Shown here one piece after another: positions 48,287 through 58,123 of a DNA stretch of 64,000 bases. Both the position numbers and the translations under genes were made by a program. Source of the DNA: Pseudomonas sp. Irchel s3h17 (GTDB taxonomy: Bacteria > Pseudomonadota > Gammaproteobacteria > Pseudomonadales > Pseudomonadaceae); assembly GCF_900187505.1 (NCBI RefSeq), contig NZ_FYDL01000003.1:365588-429587 (forward strand). The letters run 5' to 3'. Each line of letters begins with the position of its first letter. Position 1 is the stretch's first letter. A model generated the notes under the pieces. The model was given only the letters and a program-made list of their open reading frames with translations, did no database searches and was not told the DNA's origin.

Positions 48287-48484
48287 ATGCAAGTATTCAA
48301 CGTTCAAGGTATGTCGTGCGGTCACTGCGTCCGGGCCATTACCCAGGCGCTGCAAGCCAAGGATCCAGCGGCCAGCGTGCGGGTCGACCTGGCGGCGAAA
48401 GAGGTTGGGGTCGAGAGTCAGTTGACCGCTGACCAAGTGATCGAACTGATCAGCGAAGAAGGCTACGGGGTCAAACTCGCCTGA
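48287..48484 (+). CDS. copZ: Copper chaperone CopZ
   Basis: A 65-residue ferredoxin-like metallochaperone that carries Cu(I) in the cytoplasm to CopA. The metal site GMSCGHC lies at residues 8-14, and a family-typical SEEGYGVKLA end is present. The ATG is preceded by aaaggag. It is under its own CueR operator, separate from copA. Confidence 0.95.
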   Translation: MQVFNVQGMSCGHCVRAITQALQAKDPAASVRVDLAAKEVGVESQLTADQVIELISEEGYGVKLA

Positions 48485-48577
48485 AGGTTTTTGTTAGTTA
48501 GCGAGCTATCGGAATGTTCAAGGCGTTCAGGCGCGGCTAGACTGTCGGGCTGCCGACTGACGTAACCTGGACGCCTG

Positions 48578-49771
48578 ATGAACATCCGTACCATTTTGAT
48601 TCTTGGCGCCCTGAGCGCTTTCGGGCCGCTGGCCATTGATTTCTATCTGCCGGCTTTTCCGGCCATGGCGGCGGCTTTTGGTACGGACGAGAAACACGTC
48701 CAGCTGACGTTGGCGTCCTACTTCCTCGGCTTGTCGATCGGTCAGTTGGCATACGGTCCGGTGGCTGACCGTTTTGGCCGGCGCATTCCATTGCTGGTGG
48801 GCGTCGCCTTGTTCACCCTGGCGTCGCTGGTGTGTGCGTTTGCGCCAAGCCTTGAGTGGTTGATCGGTGCACGTTTTGTCCAGGCCCTTGGCGGTTGTGC
48901 GGGGATGGTGATTTCCCGCGCGGTGGTCAGCGACAAGTGCGATGCGGTGGGGTCGGCGAAAGTCTTTTCACAGCTGATGCTGGTGATGGGACTGGCACCG
49001 ATTCTGGCACCGATGCTGGGCGGGTTGCTGGTCAACCTGCATGGCTGGCAGTCGATCTTTATCGCATTGACCCTGTTCAGCGCATTGTCGGCCCTGGCGG
49101 TGGCGCTGGGGTTGCCGGAAAGCTTGCCGGCCAACCAGCCGCGTCAGCCCTTGTCAGGCGCGTTGCGCCAGTACGGTCGGCTGCTTTCGGACAAGGTGTT
49201 CCTGGGGCATGCCCTGACGGGTGGCATCGCCATCGCCGGGATGTTTGCCTACATCGCAGGCTCGCCCTTTGTGTTCATCAAGTTGTACGGCGTTCCCCCC
49301 GAGCATTTCGGCTGGCTGTTCGGCAGCAACGCGGCGGGCTTCATCCTGGTGGCGCAACTCAACGCACGGTTGCTGTCCCGGCGTGGACCGGCCTTTCTGC
49401 TGTCGCGTACGGTCTGGATCTATCTGGCGGCGGGCCTGGCCTTGCTGGCGGTCTGCTCACTGCATACCGAGCAGTTATGGCCAGTGCTGATTCCACTGTT
49501 CATCTGCATCTCCAGCCTGGGCTGCATCATTCCCAACGCGTCGGCCTGTGCCATGAGCGGGCAGGGCGCGCGCGCCGGCAGCGCTTCGGCGATGCTCGGC
49601 TGTTTGCAGTTCAGCGTGGCTGCCGGTGCGTCAGCGTTGGTGGTGGTGCTGCACGATGGCACGGCGGTGCCCATGGCGATGGTCATCAGCCTGTGCGGGA
49701 TTCTGGTGGTGAGCGTTGCGATGCTCACCCGTCGACTGCAACTGGCCCGGGCAGCACAAACCGTGGCGTGA
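48578..49771 (+). CDS. Bcr/CflA-family multidrug MFS transporter
   Basis: A 397-residue inner-membrane drug exporter with twelve spans. It starts with the DHA1/Bcr signature GPLAIDFYLPAFPAMAAAFGT, then QLAYGPVADRFGRR (motif A). Motif C-like ARFVQALGGCAGMVISRAVVSD follows, as in Bcr (bicyclomycin resistance). Start ATG right after the gacgcctg leader. Not part of the copper unit by function. It shares a convergent end, 1 bp apart, with a small minus-strand gene. Confidence 0.93.
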   Translation: MNIRTILILGALSAFGPLAIDFYLPAFPAMAAAFGTDEKHVQLTLASYFLGLSIGQLAYGPVADRFGRRIPLLVGVALFTLASLVCAFAPSLEWLIGARFVQALGGCAGMVISRAVVSDKCDAVGSAKVFSQLMLVMGLAPILAPMLGGLLVNLHGWQSIFIALTLFSALSALAVALGLPESLPANQPRQPLSGALRQYGRLLSDKVFLGHALTGGIAIAGMFAYIAGSPFVFIKLYGVPPEHFGWLFGSNAAGFILVAQLNARLLSRRGPAFLLSRTVWIYLAAGLALLAVCSLHTEQLWPVLIPLFICISSLGCIIPNASACAMSGQGARAGSASAMLGCLQFSVAAGASALVVVLHDGTAVPMAMVISLCGILVVSVAMLTRRLQLARAAQTVA

Positions 49772-49772
49772 G

Positions 49773-49943
49773 TCAGCCAGCCGCGCGTTGTTGGTGTTCC
49801 GGGAGGCGATGGGGGGCGTGCAATCGGGCCTCGAGGGTCGAGGTAAAGGCGCGAGCTTCTGCTTCAGAGCGGAAGTTCACTGTCTGGTCGTCCAAACGGA
49901 CTTGCCATTGGGATTTCGCCAGTTCTTTAATCAGGATCTTCAT
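49773..49943 (-). CDS. Small conserved-looking protein of 56 residues
   Basis: A short reading frame starting MKILIKELAKSQWQVRLDDQ with ggtcagc upstream as a modest ribosome-binding site and a stop at 49773. The first 42 residues look like a compact fold with beta then helix (VNFRSEAEARAFTSTLEARL). The end is basic and His-rich. Too short for automatic ORF lists. Similar small proteins, with a QVRLD and a helical FRSEAEA element, occur next to pumps in Pseudomonas as I recall, but no function is known. Confidence 0.5.
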   Translation of the reverse strand: MKILIKELAKSQWQVRLDDQTVNFRSEAEARAFTSTLEARLHAPHRLPEHQQRAAG

Positions 49944-50078
49944 TGCTGACCTCCGTGCTTAATGATTGCACTGCAGAGGTCACGATTGTAGTCCTGAATC
50001 CACTCGCCGTTCTGATGTAGATCAACTCTCTGACTGACGGCAAACGACCGCGCCTGGCAGGCCACGATCGCCTGATCC

Positions 50079-51092
50079 TCAGAAGCCCTCGAGCACGATC
50101 TTGCCCTTGGACGTGCCGCTTTCCAGCAGTGCGTGGGCCCGACGCAGGTTGGCCGCATTGATGGTGCCGAAGTGTTCGCCGACGGTGGTTTTCAAGATGC
50201 CGGCGTCGATCAACTCGGCCACCCGGTTCAACAACTTGTGCTGCTCGAGCATATCGGCGGTTTCGAACAACGAACGGGTGTACATGAACTCCCAGTGCAG
50301 CGACAGGCTCTTGCGCTTGAGCTGGGTGATGTCCAGTGCCTTGGGGTCATCGATCAGCGCGAGTTTGCCTTGCGGGACCAGGGCTTCGACCAGTTGGGCG
50401 AAATGCTGATCCGTCTGGGTCAGGCTGGCCACGTGAGTCACCTGTGGGTGACCGGCACGCTTGAGTTCGTCACTCAGCGGCTGGCTGTGATCAATGACCA
50501 GGTCGGCTCCCAGTTCGCTTACCCAGTTGCGGGTTTGCGGGCGGGAGGCGGTGCCGATGACGGTCAAGGCGGTGAGTTGGCTGGCCAGCTGGGTCAGGAT
50601 CGAACCCACGCCACCCGCGGCGCCAACGATCAGCAGGCTTTGCCCCTCATCAGTCTTGCCTTCGCGCACCTGCAGGCGTTCAAACAGCAGTTCCCAGGCG
50701 GTAATCGCGGTCAACGGCAGGGCCGCCGCTTCGGCAAACCCCAGTGAGCGGGGCATGTGGCCGACAATCCGCTCGTCCACCACATGCAACTGGCTGTTGC
50801 CACCGGCGCGGGCAATGGAGCCCGCGTAGTAGACCTTGTCACCGGGCTTGAACAGGCTTGTCTCGCTACCAACGGCCCTGACCACGCCGGCCACATCCCA
50901 ACCCAGCACTTTGGCGGCGCCGTCTTCAGGGCAGACGTTCTGGCGAACCTTGGTGTCCACCGGGTTGACGGAGATGGCCTTGACGTCCACCAGCAAGTCC
51001 CGTGGGCCGGCGACGGGCTCCGGCAGTTCGATGTCTTGCAGGGCATCTGGGTCGCTGATCGGCAGGCAGGTGTAGTAGGCGATGGCTTTCAT
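50079..51092 (-). CDS. Quinone-oxidoreductase-like alcohol dehydrogenase family protein
   Basis: A 337-residue zinc-free member of the medium-chain dehydrogenase superfamily (ZADH1/NADPH:quinone reductase type). N-terminal GroES-like part: MKAIAYYTCLPISDPDALQD, ISVNPVDTKVRQN, LGWDVAGVVRAVG. The coenzyme-binding motif LLIVGAAGGVGSILTQLA is near residue 155. The cysteine/histidine zinc ligands of true alcohol dehydrogenases are missing. Divergent from a LysR regulator across ~117 bp, the common arrangement for regulator and target. Confidence 0.9.
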   Translation of the reverse strand: MKAIAYYTCLPISDPDALQDIELPEPVAGPRDLLVDVKAISVNPVDTKVRQNVCPEDGAAKVLGWDVAGVVRAVGSETSLFKPGDKVYYAGSIARAGGNSQLHVVDERIVGHMPRSLGFAEAAALPLTAITAWELLFERLQVREGKTDEGQSLLIVGAAGGVGSILTQLASQLTALTVIGTASRPQTRNWVSELGADLVIDHSQPLSDELKRAGHPQVTHVASLTQTDQHFAQLVEALVPQGKLALIDDPKALDITQLKRKSLSLHWEFMYTRSLFETADMLEQHKLLNRVAELIDAGILKTTVGEHFGTINAANLRRAHALLESGTSKGKIVLEGF

Positions 51093-51209
51093 GGCGTGGA
51101 AGGCTCGGTTGTCATGGGATGGCACCGATCATTGGCTATTTCTCTTAAAGATAAAAGCCGCTAAAAGAGCAGTCTCTTTCAATGAATTTTTGATAATGCG
51201 GGTGAGTGG

Positions 51210-52139
51210 ATGCTGCGTTTCGATGACTTGCAGGTGTTTGTACGGGCCGCCGACCTGGGCAGCCTGTCAGCGGCAGCGCGCGGCATGGACATGTCGGCGG
51301 CAGTGGCCAGCGCGGCGTTGAAACGTATCGAGCAGCAACTGGGGGCGCGGTTGTTGGCGCGATCGACCCGCAGCCTGCGCCTGACGGCCGAGGGCGAGGG
51401 GTTCCTGGAATATGCCCGCGCGGCGCTGAGCCAGTTGGATGAGGGGCGGCGCTTGCTCGCCAGCGGACAGGATCAGGTCAGCGGTGTCTTGCAGTTGTCG
51501 GCCCCCTCTGACTTTGGGCGCAATCTGCTGTTGCCGTGGCTGGACGAGTTCCAGCGCGAGCACCCGAAATTGACGGTGCGTTTGCTATTGGCTGACCGGA
51601 TTGCCGACCTGTTCCGCCAGCCGGTCGACATTGCCCTGCGTTACGGTGAACCGGAAGACTCAAGCCTGGTGGCATTACCCATTGCCCCGGACAATCGCCG
51701 GGTGCTGTGCGCCGCGCCGGCCTACCTCGCGCGGTGTGGCGAGCCGCGTCAACTGGAGCAACTGGCGCAGCACAACTGCCTGTTGTACATGCTCGGCAGT
51801 CGGGTTCACGACCACTGGCGCTTTCATGACGGCAAGCGGGAAGTGAGCCTGACGGTCAATGGTGATCGCTTCAGTGATGATGCGGATGTGGTGCGGTTAT
51901 GGGCGCTCGCCGGCGCTGGAATTGCCTATAAGTCCTGGCTGGATGTCGCCGGTGATGTGATGGCCGGACGCCTGAAGGTGCTGATGCCGGAGTTGTCGGG
52001 CGAACGCGCGCCGCTGAATTTACTGTGCGCCCATCGCGCTCACTTGAGTAAGCCGATGAACCTGTTACGGGAAATGCTCAAGGGGCGTTGCGCGCAATTG
52101 ACCGGTGATTTTTCGACAAGATTTGTCGATTGTCGGTAA
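51210..52139 (+). CDS. LysR-family regulator
   Basis: A 309-residue transcription factor with an N-terminal winged helix (MLRFDDLQVFVRAADLGSLSAAARGMDMSAAVASAALKRIEQQLGARLLARSTRSL) and a periplasmic-binding-like effector domain. It is divergent from the quinone-reductase-like gene and most likely controls it and itself; operator sequences would lie in 51093-51209. The ligand is unknown. Confidence 0.92.
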   Translation: MLRFDDLQVFVRAADLGSLSAAARGMDMSAAVASAALKRIEQQLGARLLARSTRSLRLTAEGEGFLEYARAALSQLDEGRRLLASGQDQVSGVLQLSAPSDFGRNLLLPWLDEFQREHPKLTVRLLLADRIADLFRQPVDIALRYGEPEDSSLVALPIAPDNRRVLCAAPAYLARCGEPRQLEQLAQHNCLLYMLGSRVHDHWRFHDGKREVSLTVNGDRFSDDADVVRLWALAGAGIAYKSWLDVAGDVMAGRLKVLMPELSGERAPLNLLCAHRAHLSKPMNLLREMLKGRCAQLTGDFSTRFVDCR

Positions 52140-52459
52140 TCCGCTTCATATAGGGAAATTTCTCGCAGGCGCTATCTCCTTCAACGGTTTTCCCGGGGCA
52201 GGAACCGCCGATCATCGCGCTTATACTAGTCGCCCGCCAGTGTCGGCACTGTTGGCAGCAAACAGGCCAGGCCATGCTCGAGTCCTCGGAACCTCCTGTG
52301 GATCGTCAGCGGCGCGATTTCAGGATTTCGAGGAAATTTGTCGTATTAGTTGGTTGTTTAGCCCGGTTTTTGGCGGATATCACGCCTTTTCCGGTATCAC
52401 ATTACTGGTCAAGATGTCCCCCCGAGCAGTAGACAAATGATTCAACAGGGAGTGAATAC
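52140..52459. other. 320-bp gap with one weak short reading frame
   Basis: Between the LysR and ArsR-type genes. The only open frame is 52274-52432 (+), which would give 52 residues beginning MLESSEPPVDRQRRDF. It lacks a strong ribosome-binding site and I do not recognise it, so I leave it unannotated. No repeat or hairpin of note. Confidence 0.4.
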
Positions 52460-53194
52460 ATGGAACATGCACCTTGCATCAGCCAGATTGCCACCTTACT
52501 GGCCGACCCGAAGCGTAGCGCGATGATGTGGGCCTTGATGGACGGTACTGCACGGCAATCCGAGGAACTGGCGTTGCTGGCAGGTTTATCCCCGTCATCG
52601 GCCAGTGCTCACCTGGGACGTTTGTTCAGCGGCGGACTGTTGAAAGTCGAGGCGCGGGGACGAAAGCGCTTCTTCCGGCTGGCCGCTCCCGAGATCGGCG
52701 CGGCAGTCCAGGCACTGGCCAGTGCCACTCTGGCCAGCTCGCCAGGCAAGATTGCGCCCGTGTTCAAGCGCGCCAGCCCTTTGGCGAGTGTTCAGTCGGC
52801 GCCTGCGTCACTGCTGCGCGCCAGGCTCTGTGAAGAGCATCTGGGTGGAACCCTGGCGGCGGACCTGTTCCAGAGGTTGCTCGACGCCGGCTGGATCGAA
52901 CAGCTGGACAAGCGCGTCACGGTGACCCCAAAGGGTGCCAGGCAACTGGCGACCCAGGGGGTGTTCATTCAGGCATTGGCGCGTAGCCACTCGCACGTGG
53001 CCTGCGCTTGCCCTGACTGGAGCGAGCGTCGGCCGCACCTGGGCGGCACGCTGGGTGCAGCGCTGTTGCAGCTGTTCATCCAGTCTGGCTGGTTGAGTTT
53101 GCCCAACGACTCCCGAGCCCTGGTGGTGACGGAGGCTGGTGCGCGTGAGCTCGAGCGGTTCGCCAGAGAAACCGAGTTGGAACTGGCGCTCTAG
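52460..53194 (+). CDS. ArsR-family winged-helix regulator with long C-terminal domain
   Basis: A 244-residue protein with an N-terminal ArsR helix-turn-helix (IATLLADPKRSAMMWALMDG; LALLAGLSPSSASAHLGRLFSGGLL; ARGRKRFFRLA). A ~130-residue extension has a repeated motif, RLCEEHLGGTLAADLFQRLLDAGWIE and, near the end, RRPHLGGTLGAALLQLFIQSGWL, suggesting two halves of an internal duplication. Cysteines CACPDW near residue 175 could bind a metal. Such long members regulate adjacent efflux or oxidoreductase genes; the target here is not evident. Confidence 0.88.
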   Translation: MEHAPCISQIATLLADPKRSAMMWALMDGTARQSEELALLAGLSPSSASAHLGRLFSGGLLKVEARGRKRFFRLAAPEIGAAVQALASATLASSPGKIAPVFKRASPLASVQSAPASLLRARLCEEHLGGTLAADLFQRLLDAGWIEQLDKRVTVTPKGARQLATQGVFIQALARSHSHVACACPDWSERRPHLGGTLGAALLQLFIQSGWLSLPNDSRALVVTEAGARELERFARETELELAL

Positions 53195-53247
53195 CGATAC
53201 CCGAGGCCGGCGTCTGTGCTACGGGTACAGACGTCTTGCCTTGCGCC

Positions 53248-54234
<987 letters not shown>

Positions 54235-54377
54235 CTACAGAGGCTCGTCGCAACAATTGGTAAAACCTGACCAACCGGTTCATCACTCGGCGTCCTGTTC
54301 CACCGTCAGGCACAGGTGTCGGCAAGCCGCGACATGTAGGGGGGAGGGCTGGGCGAGAAAGGGCATGGAACACCGAT

Positions 54378-54412
54378 CCACGCCCAGCGGGCCGATGACC
54401 CGCTGGGCGTGG
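54378..54412. terminator. Perfect 14-bp hairpin between two deaminase genes
   Basis: ccacgcccagcggg (54378-54391), 7-base loop, cccgctgggcgtgg (54399-54412). On the minus strand it lies 66 bp past the 8-oxoguanine deaminase stop and ahead of nothing coding until the adenine deaminase start at 54201. There is no T tract. A strong structural element that likely separates transcripts. Confidence 0.6.
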
Positions 54413-54477
54413 ACAGACCGGTCATTGCTTCAGCGTGCCATCCTGTCGCCGAGGTTCAGCGCAACGATGGCGTGCGG

Positions 54478-55836
54478 TCAGACGCCGGCGATCAGTTGCC
54501 GTGCGGCCTGGCTGTGATCGGCGATCAAGCCCTTCAGGTCCAGCCCTTCAACCTGGCCGTCGATCACTCGCCATTTGCCGCCAACCATTACCCGGTCCGC
54601 GCGATCGGCACCACACAGCAGCAACGCCGAGACCGGGTCGTGGCTGCCGGAGAAGCGCAGCTCATCCAGTTTGAACATGGCCAGGTCAGCTTGTTTGCCC
54701 ACGGCCAGTTCGCCAATGTCGGTACGGCCCAACAGTTTCGCCGACCCACGGGTGGCCCAGCCCAATACCCGCTCCGGAGTGATTTTCTCGGCACCATAGC
54801 GCAGGCGCTGAATGTACAAGGCCTGACGGGTTTCCAGGATCATGTTCGAGGCGTCGTTGGACGCCGAGCCATCCACGCCCAGGCCTATCGGAGCGCCGGC
54901 ATCGGTCAGCTCCAGGGTTGGGCAGATGCCCGAGGCCAGGCGCATGTTCGAGCTTGGGCAATGGCAGATGCCGGTGCCTGCCGCGCCGAGGCGGGCGATT
55001 TCGTCGGGGTTGAAGTGAATGCCGTGGGCGAGCCAGGTGCGGGGGCCGAGCCAGCCGACGCTGTCCAGGTAGTCCACGGTGCGCAGGCCGAAGCGCTGCA
55101 GGCAGAAGTCTTCTTCGTCGAGGGTTTCGGCCAGGTGGGTGTGCAGGCGCACGTCGAGCCTGTTCGCCATTTCTGCGCTGGCGGACATGATTTCGGGGGT
55201 GACCGAGAACGGTGAGCAAGGCGCCAGGGCGATCTGGATTTGCGCGCCTTCACCGCGCTGGTGGTATTCGGCGATCAAGCGCTGGCTGTCGGCGAGGATG
55301 ACTTCACCTTCCTGCACGGTCTGCTGCGGCGGCAAGCCCCCGTCCTTTTCACCGAGGCTCATCGAGCCCCGGGTCAGCATGGCGCGCATGCCCAGTTCGC
55401 GCACGCAGTCGACTTGCACGTCGATGGCGTTTTCCAGGCCATCGGGAAACAGGTAATGGTGGTCGGCGGCGGTGGTACACCCCGACAGCAGCAGTTCGGC
55501 CAAGGCTACCTTGGTCGCCAGCGCGAGTTTTTCCGGGGTCAGTCGGGCCCAGACCGGGTAGAGGGTTTTCAGCCATGGGAACAACGGCTGGTTGACCACC
55601 GGTGCCCAGGCGCGGGTCAGGGTCTGATAGAAATGGTGGTGGGTGTTGATCAGCCCCGGCAGGATCACGTGCTCGCGGGCATCGAAGACCTGTGCGCAGG
55701 GAGTGGCCGGTTGCTGGCCTTGCTTGAGTACTTCGACGATCACGCCGTCTTGCAGCACCAGGCCGCCACGGGCATCGAGGTCGTTGGCCGTGAAGATGGC
55801 GAGAGGGTTTTTTAACCAGGTACGGGTCGCGGGCAT
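54478..55836 (-). CDS. 8-oxoguanine deaminase
   Basis: Amidohydrolase that converts 8-oxoguanine to urate, removing an oxidised base. 452 residues from the ATG giving MPATRTWLKNP; longer in-frame starts upstream lack a ribosome-binding site. Metal and active-site motifs: PGLINTHHHFYQTLTRAWAP, GCTTAADHHYLFPDG, RLHTHLAETLDEEDFC, WLAHGIHFN and LGVDGSASNDASNM. These match the Pseudomonas 8-oxoguanine deaminase (PA0142) group as I remember, distinct from SAH/MTA deaminases and from guanine deaminase. Confidence 0.9.
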   Translation of the reverse strand: MPATRTWLKNPLAIFTANDLDARGGLVLQDGVIVEVLKQGQQPATPCAQVFDAREHVILPGLINTHHHFYQTLTRAWAPVVNQPLFPWLKTLYPVWARLTPEKLALATKVALAELLLSGCTTAADHHYLFPDGLENAIDVQVDCVRELGMRAMLTRGSMSLGEKDGGLPPQQTVQEGEVILADSQRLIAEYHQRGEGAQIQIALAPCSPFSVTPEIMSASAEMANRLDVRLHTHLAETLDEEDFCLQRFGLRTVDYLDSVGWLGPRTWLAHGIHFNPDEIARLGAAGTGICHCPSSNMRLASGICPTLELTDAGAPIGLGVDGSASNDASNMILETRQALYIQRLRYGAEKITPERVLGWATRGSAKLLGRTDIGELAVGKQADLAMFKLDELRFSGSHDPVSALLLCGADRADRVMVGGKWRVIDGQVEGLDLKGLIADHSQAARQLIAGV

Positions 55837-55982
55837 TTTGCCGGCTCCTCTGAAAGTTGGGTTCAGGTTCGCCAGCTCAGTGTTGCCCTGTCTGCTGATC
55901 CAGGGTCGCCGCGGGGGACGAGGTGCGCAGTTTCGATCAAAAGTGCGTTGCGGGCAAGCCTGGCCCGACAGGACGATGAATA

Positions 55983-56010
55983 CCTGTGGGCGCAAACGTG
56001 CACCCACAGG
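55983..56010. terminator. Hairpin at the end of the SDR gene
   Basis: cctgtggg / cccacagg with a 12-base loop, immediately downstream of the short-chain dehydrogenase gene on the minus strand. Confidence 0.55.
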
Positions 56011-56022
56011 GGATGGCGGTGT

Positions 56023-56709
56023 TTACCAGGGAATGGTCTCGCCCTTGTAATTGATGAAGTGATGCCCACCCTTACCGGCGTAGTCATTGACCTGATCCAC
56101 CAGCCCACGGGTACTGGTTTCCACATCAAGATCGGCCCCTTCACCGCCCATATCGGTCTTCACCCAGCCCGGATGCAGCGACAGCACGGTCAATTGCTGC
56201 TCGCCCAATTGGCTGACGAAGCTGTTGGTCATCGAGTTCAGCGCGGCCTTGCTGGCCTTGTACAGCGCCAGTTCCGGGGCGTCAGGCATGGTCACGCTGC
56301 CCAGTACCGAACTCATGAACGCCAGCACGCCGCTGCCTTCGCGGATCTGTCCGACAAAACGCTGGGCCAGGTTGATCGGCGCCACGGCGTTGGTGAAGAA
56401 CAGCTGGCCGACTTCGGCCAGTGTCGCGCCACCGGGTGTCTGCACGGCGGGGCCCTTGACGCCGGCGTTGACGAACAGCAGGTCGAACACCTGGCCCTTG
56501 AGTTGTTGGCTGAGGGCGATCACCGCTTGTTGGTCGTCCATGTCGAGCTTCTCGATGCGTACGTCACCCAGCGCCTGCAGTGCCTCGGCGTTGTGCGGGG
56601 CGCGCACGGTGGCGGTGACGTGCCAGCCGTCGGCCAGCAGGGTCTTCACCAGCCCGAGGCCCAGGCCCCGGGAGGCGCCGATGATCAATGCGGTTTTTGC
56701 CGTAGACAT
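56023..56709 (-). CDS. Short-chain dehydrogenase/reductase
   Basis: A 228-residue NAD(P)-dependent SDR of unknown substrate. Cofactor motif TALIIGASRGLGLGLVKTLL (6-25), VNAGV near residue 79, and catalytic Tyr and Lys in LYKASKAALNSM (about 152). It follows a MerR-type regulator by 25 bp on the same strand, so the two are likely co-transcribed. Confidence 0.93.
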   Translation of the reverse strand: MSTAKTALIIGASRGLGLGLVKTLLADGWHVTATVRAPHNAEALQALGDVRIEKLDMDDQQAVIALSQQLKGQVFDLLFVNAGVKGPAVQTPGGATLAEVGQLFFTNAVAPINLAQRFVGQIREGSGVLAFMSSVLGSVTMPDAPELALYKASKAALNSMTNSFVSQLGEQQLTVLSLHPGWVKTDMGGEGADLDVETSTRGLVDQVNDYAGKGGHHFINYKGETIPW

Positions 56710-56734
56710 GAATGGCTTCCTTGAGAAAAGAGGG

Positions 56735-57085
56735 TCATGGGTTCAGTGGACAAGGTTGTCCCAGCCGTTGTTGCAGTTCAAGACGCAACTCACCGAGTTC
56801 GGCGATGCGGATTTCGATGAGCGCCAGTTTGTCCTGGAGGAGTTGAGTCACCGCGTTTTCCGGATCCTTGGCATGCCAGAGCGCGGCGACACTGCTGCCG
56901 ATCTCGCCAAGGGTAAAGCCCAGGCGTTGGGCGGTCTTGATGTAGAGCACCAGTTGCAGCATTTCCTCGGGGTAGTCGCGGTAACCGTTGGCGCTGCGTT
57001 GGGCGGCGATCAGCCCGCGCTGCTCGTAGAAACGCAGGGTATCGCGGCTGACGGCGCTGGCCAGGGCTAGTTCACCGATACGCAT
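56735..57085 (-). CDS. MerR-family regulator
   Basis: A 116-residue DNA-binding protein. N-terminal MerR winged helix MRIGELALASAVSRDTLRFYEQRGLIAAQRSANGYRDY and a coiled dimerisation helix. It has a single cysteine near the end (PCPLNP) and no C-x7-C metal loop, so it is probably not a metal sensor. Upstream of the SDR gene, its likely target. Confidence 0.93.
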   Translation of the reverse strand: MRIGELALASAVSRDTLRFYEQRGLIAAQRSANGYRDYPEEMLQLVLYIKTAQRLGFTLGEIGSSVAALWHAKDPENAVTQLLQDKLALIEIRIAELGELRLELQQRLGQPCPLNP

Positions 57086-57168
57086 CGCCGAGACTCCAGG
57101 GGGGGTTGACCTTCGAGCATAGTCCAGGCTTTAGCCTTGGTGCTCCTTGAATCATTGGAGTGAGCGAA

Positions 57169-57600
57169 ATGTGGACGACTGAACAGTATCGCCGACTGGT
57201 ACGAGGCAGCGCCTGGTACGACCTGATCGTGATGGCAGCATTTGTCACGCCCTGGAGTTTCGGCGCGTTGCACGGCCTGTTGTCGGCCTTGAACCAGGCG
57301 CTCGGCCTGCCCGGAAGCTTTCCGCCGTTCGAACCGACGCACCTGCTGATGGCGAATCTGTTGGGCTCGATTGTCTGCGTCTGGTCGGTGCTGCGGATTC
57401 GTGATCCACAACCGCTGTATGGCCGCTATGACGCGGTCGGTCGGTTTCTGTTTGCAGCCTGGCAGGTCTATGCCTTGCTCCATGGTGCGACGTTGTTGCT
57501 GGCGGTTTTTCTGGTCTTCGAGTTGGCGTGGGGCGTTGCCCAGGCATTGCCTGTGAAGCAGGCATCACGGACAAGCCTCGTGCCTGGAGGGGCGCACTGA
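57169..57600 (+). CDS. Small multi-span membrane protein of unknown function
   Basis: A 143-residue protein with about four hydrophobic segments (SAWYDLIVMAAFVTPWSFGAL; FEPTHLLMANLLGSIVCVWSVLRI; VGRFLFAAWQVYALLHGATLLLAVFLVFELAWGV). The ATG at 57169 with ggag upstream is preferred over a GTG three codons earlier. It is divergent from the MerR-SDR pair, so the MerR protein could control both sides. No family recognised. Confidence 0.8.
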   Translation: MWTTEQYRRLVRGSAWYDLIVMAAFVTPWSFGALHGLLSALNQALGLPGSFPPFEPTHLLMANLLGSIVCVWSVLRIRDPQPLYGRYDAVGRFLFAAWQVYALLHGATLLLAVFLVFELAWGVAQALPVKQASRTSLVPGGAH

Positions 57601-58123
57601 CCGCAGGCACCCAAGGCTTGTTTCGAATGCCCGGCCTGCCCCGGCGCATACAACCGTGTGCGCACGGCGTCGCGGTTTCGCTCAAGCGCGTGCGGCATTT
57701 TGCATCTGCATGTGGCACCACTTCGGGGCGAAGTGCGAGATCGGGGGCGGGATGGATCTGGTAAGGCCTGGTTAAAAAATGATCATTCGGCTGCAGCCTA
57801 TGCTGGCCATGCAACTGCGCGAGGCATGAACGGGTTATCCACAGGTTGCTCCACAGTAATTGTGCGCAAGCCAAAAGCCTGGGCATAAGCACTGGAGGGC
57901 TTTGTTCTAAAGGTGCTAAACCGTTCCAAGCTATTGTTTTTCGATGGAATTGAAGGGTTTGAGATGATTCTGGTCAAAAAGCGATCAATCCCCGCCAGGC
58001 CACGTGACAGAAGGGCTACAGCGCTGTGTGCTCAGGTTATCCACAGTCGGGTGCACAGCGGCTGTGGGCAAGTGCTGGCGAAGTTGGCATGCCGCGTTGC
58101 CCCAAAACATGGCGGGCGGTTGT
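57601..58123. other. Gene desert with DnaA boxes
   Basis: 523 bp with no convincing gene. Two perfect DnaA boxes TTATCCACA lie at 57835-57843 and 58037-58045, about 200 bp apart in the same orientation. Degenerate versions lie near 57849 (gctccacag), 58050 (ggtgcacag) and in reverse near 58061 (tgtgggcaa). Between the boxes is an AT-richer stretch (57900-57990) and GATC sites at 57739, 57755, 57781 and 57982. Possibly a DnaA-titrating or DnaA-regulating site, but chance is not excluded. Confidence 0.55.

Noticed and set aside
49791..49962. CRISPR or phage elements anywhere in the window
   Set aside because: No regularly spaced direct repeats, integrase, or phage structural genes were seen; the only spike gene is the type VI VgrG.
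52274..52432. Possible 52-residue gene starting MLESSEPPVDRQRRDF
   Set aside because: Weak ribosome-binding site, no recognisable family, and the frame is short enough to arise by chance.
57601..58123. That this gap is the chromosomal origin itself
   Set aside because: No dnaA, dnaN, rpmH or gidA genes are nearby and only two perfect DnaA boxes are present; Pseudomonas oriC lies beside dnaA.
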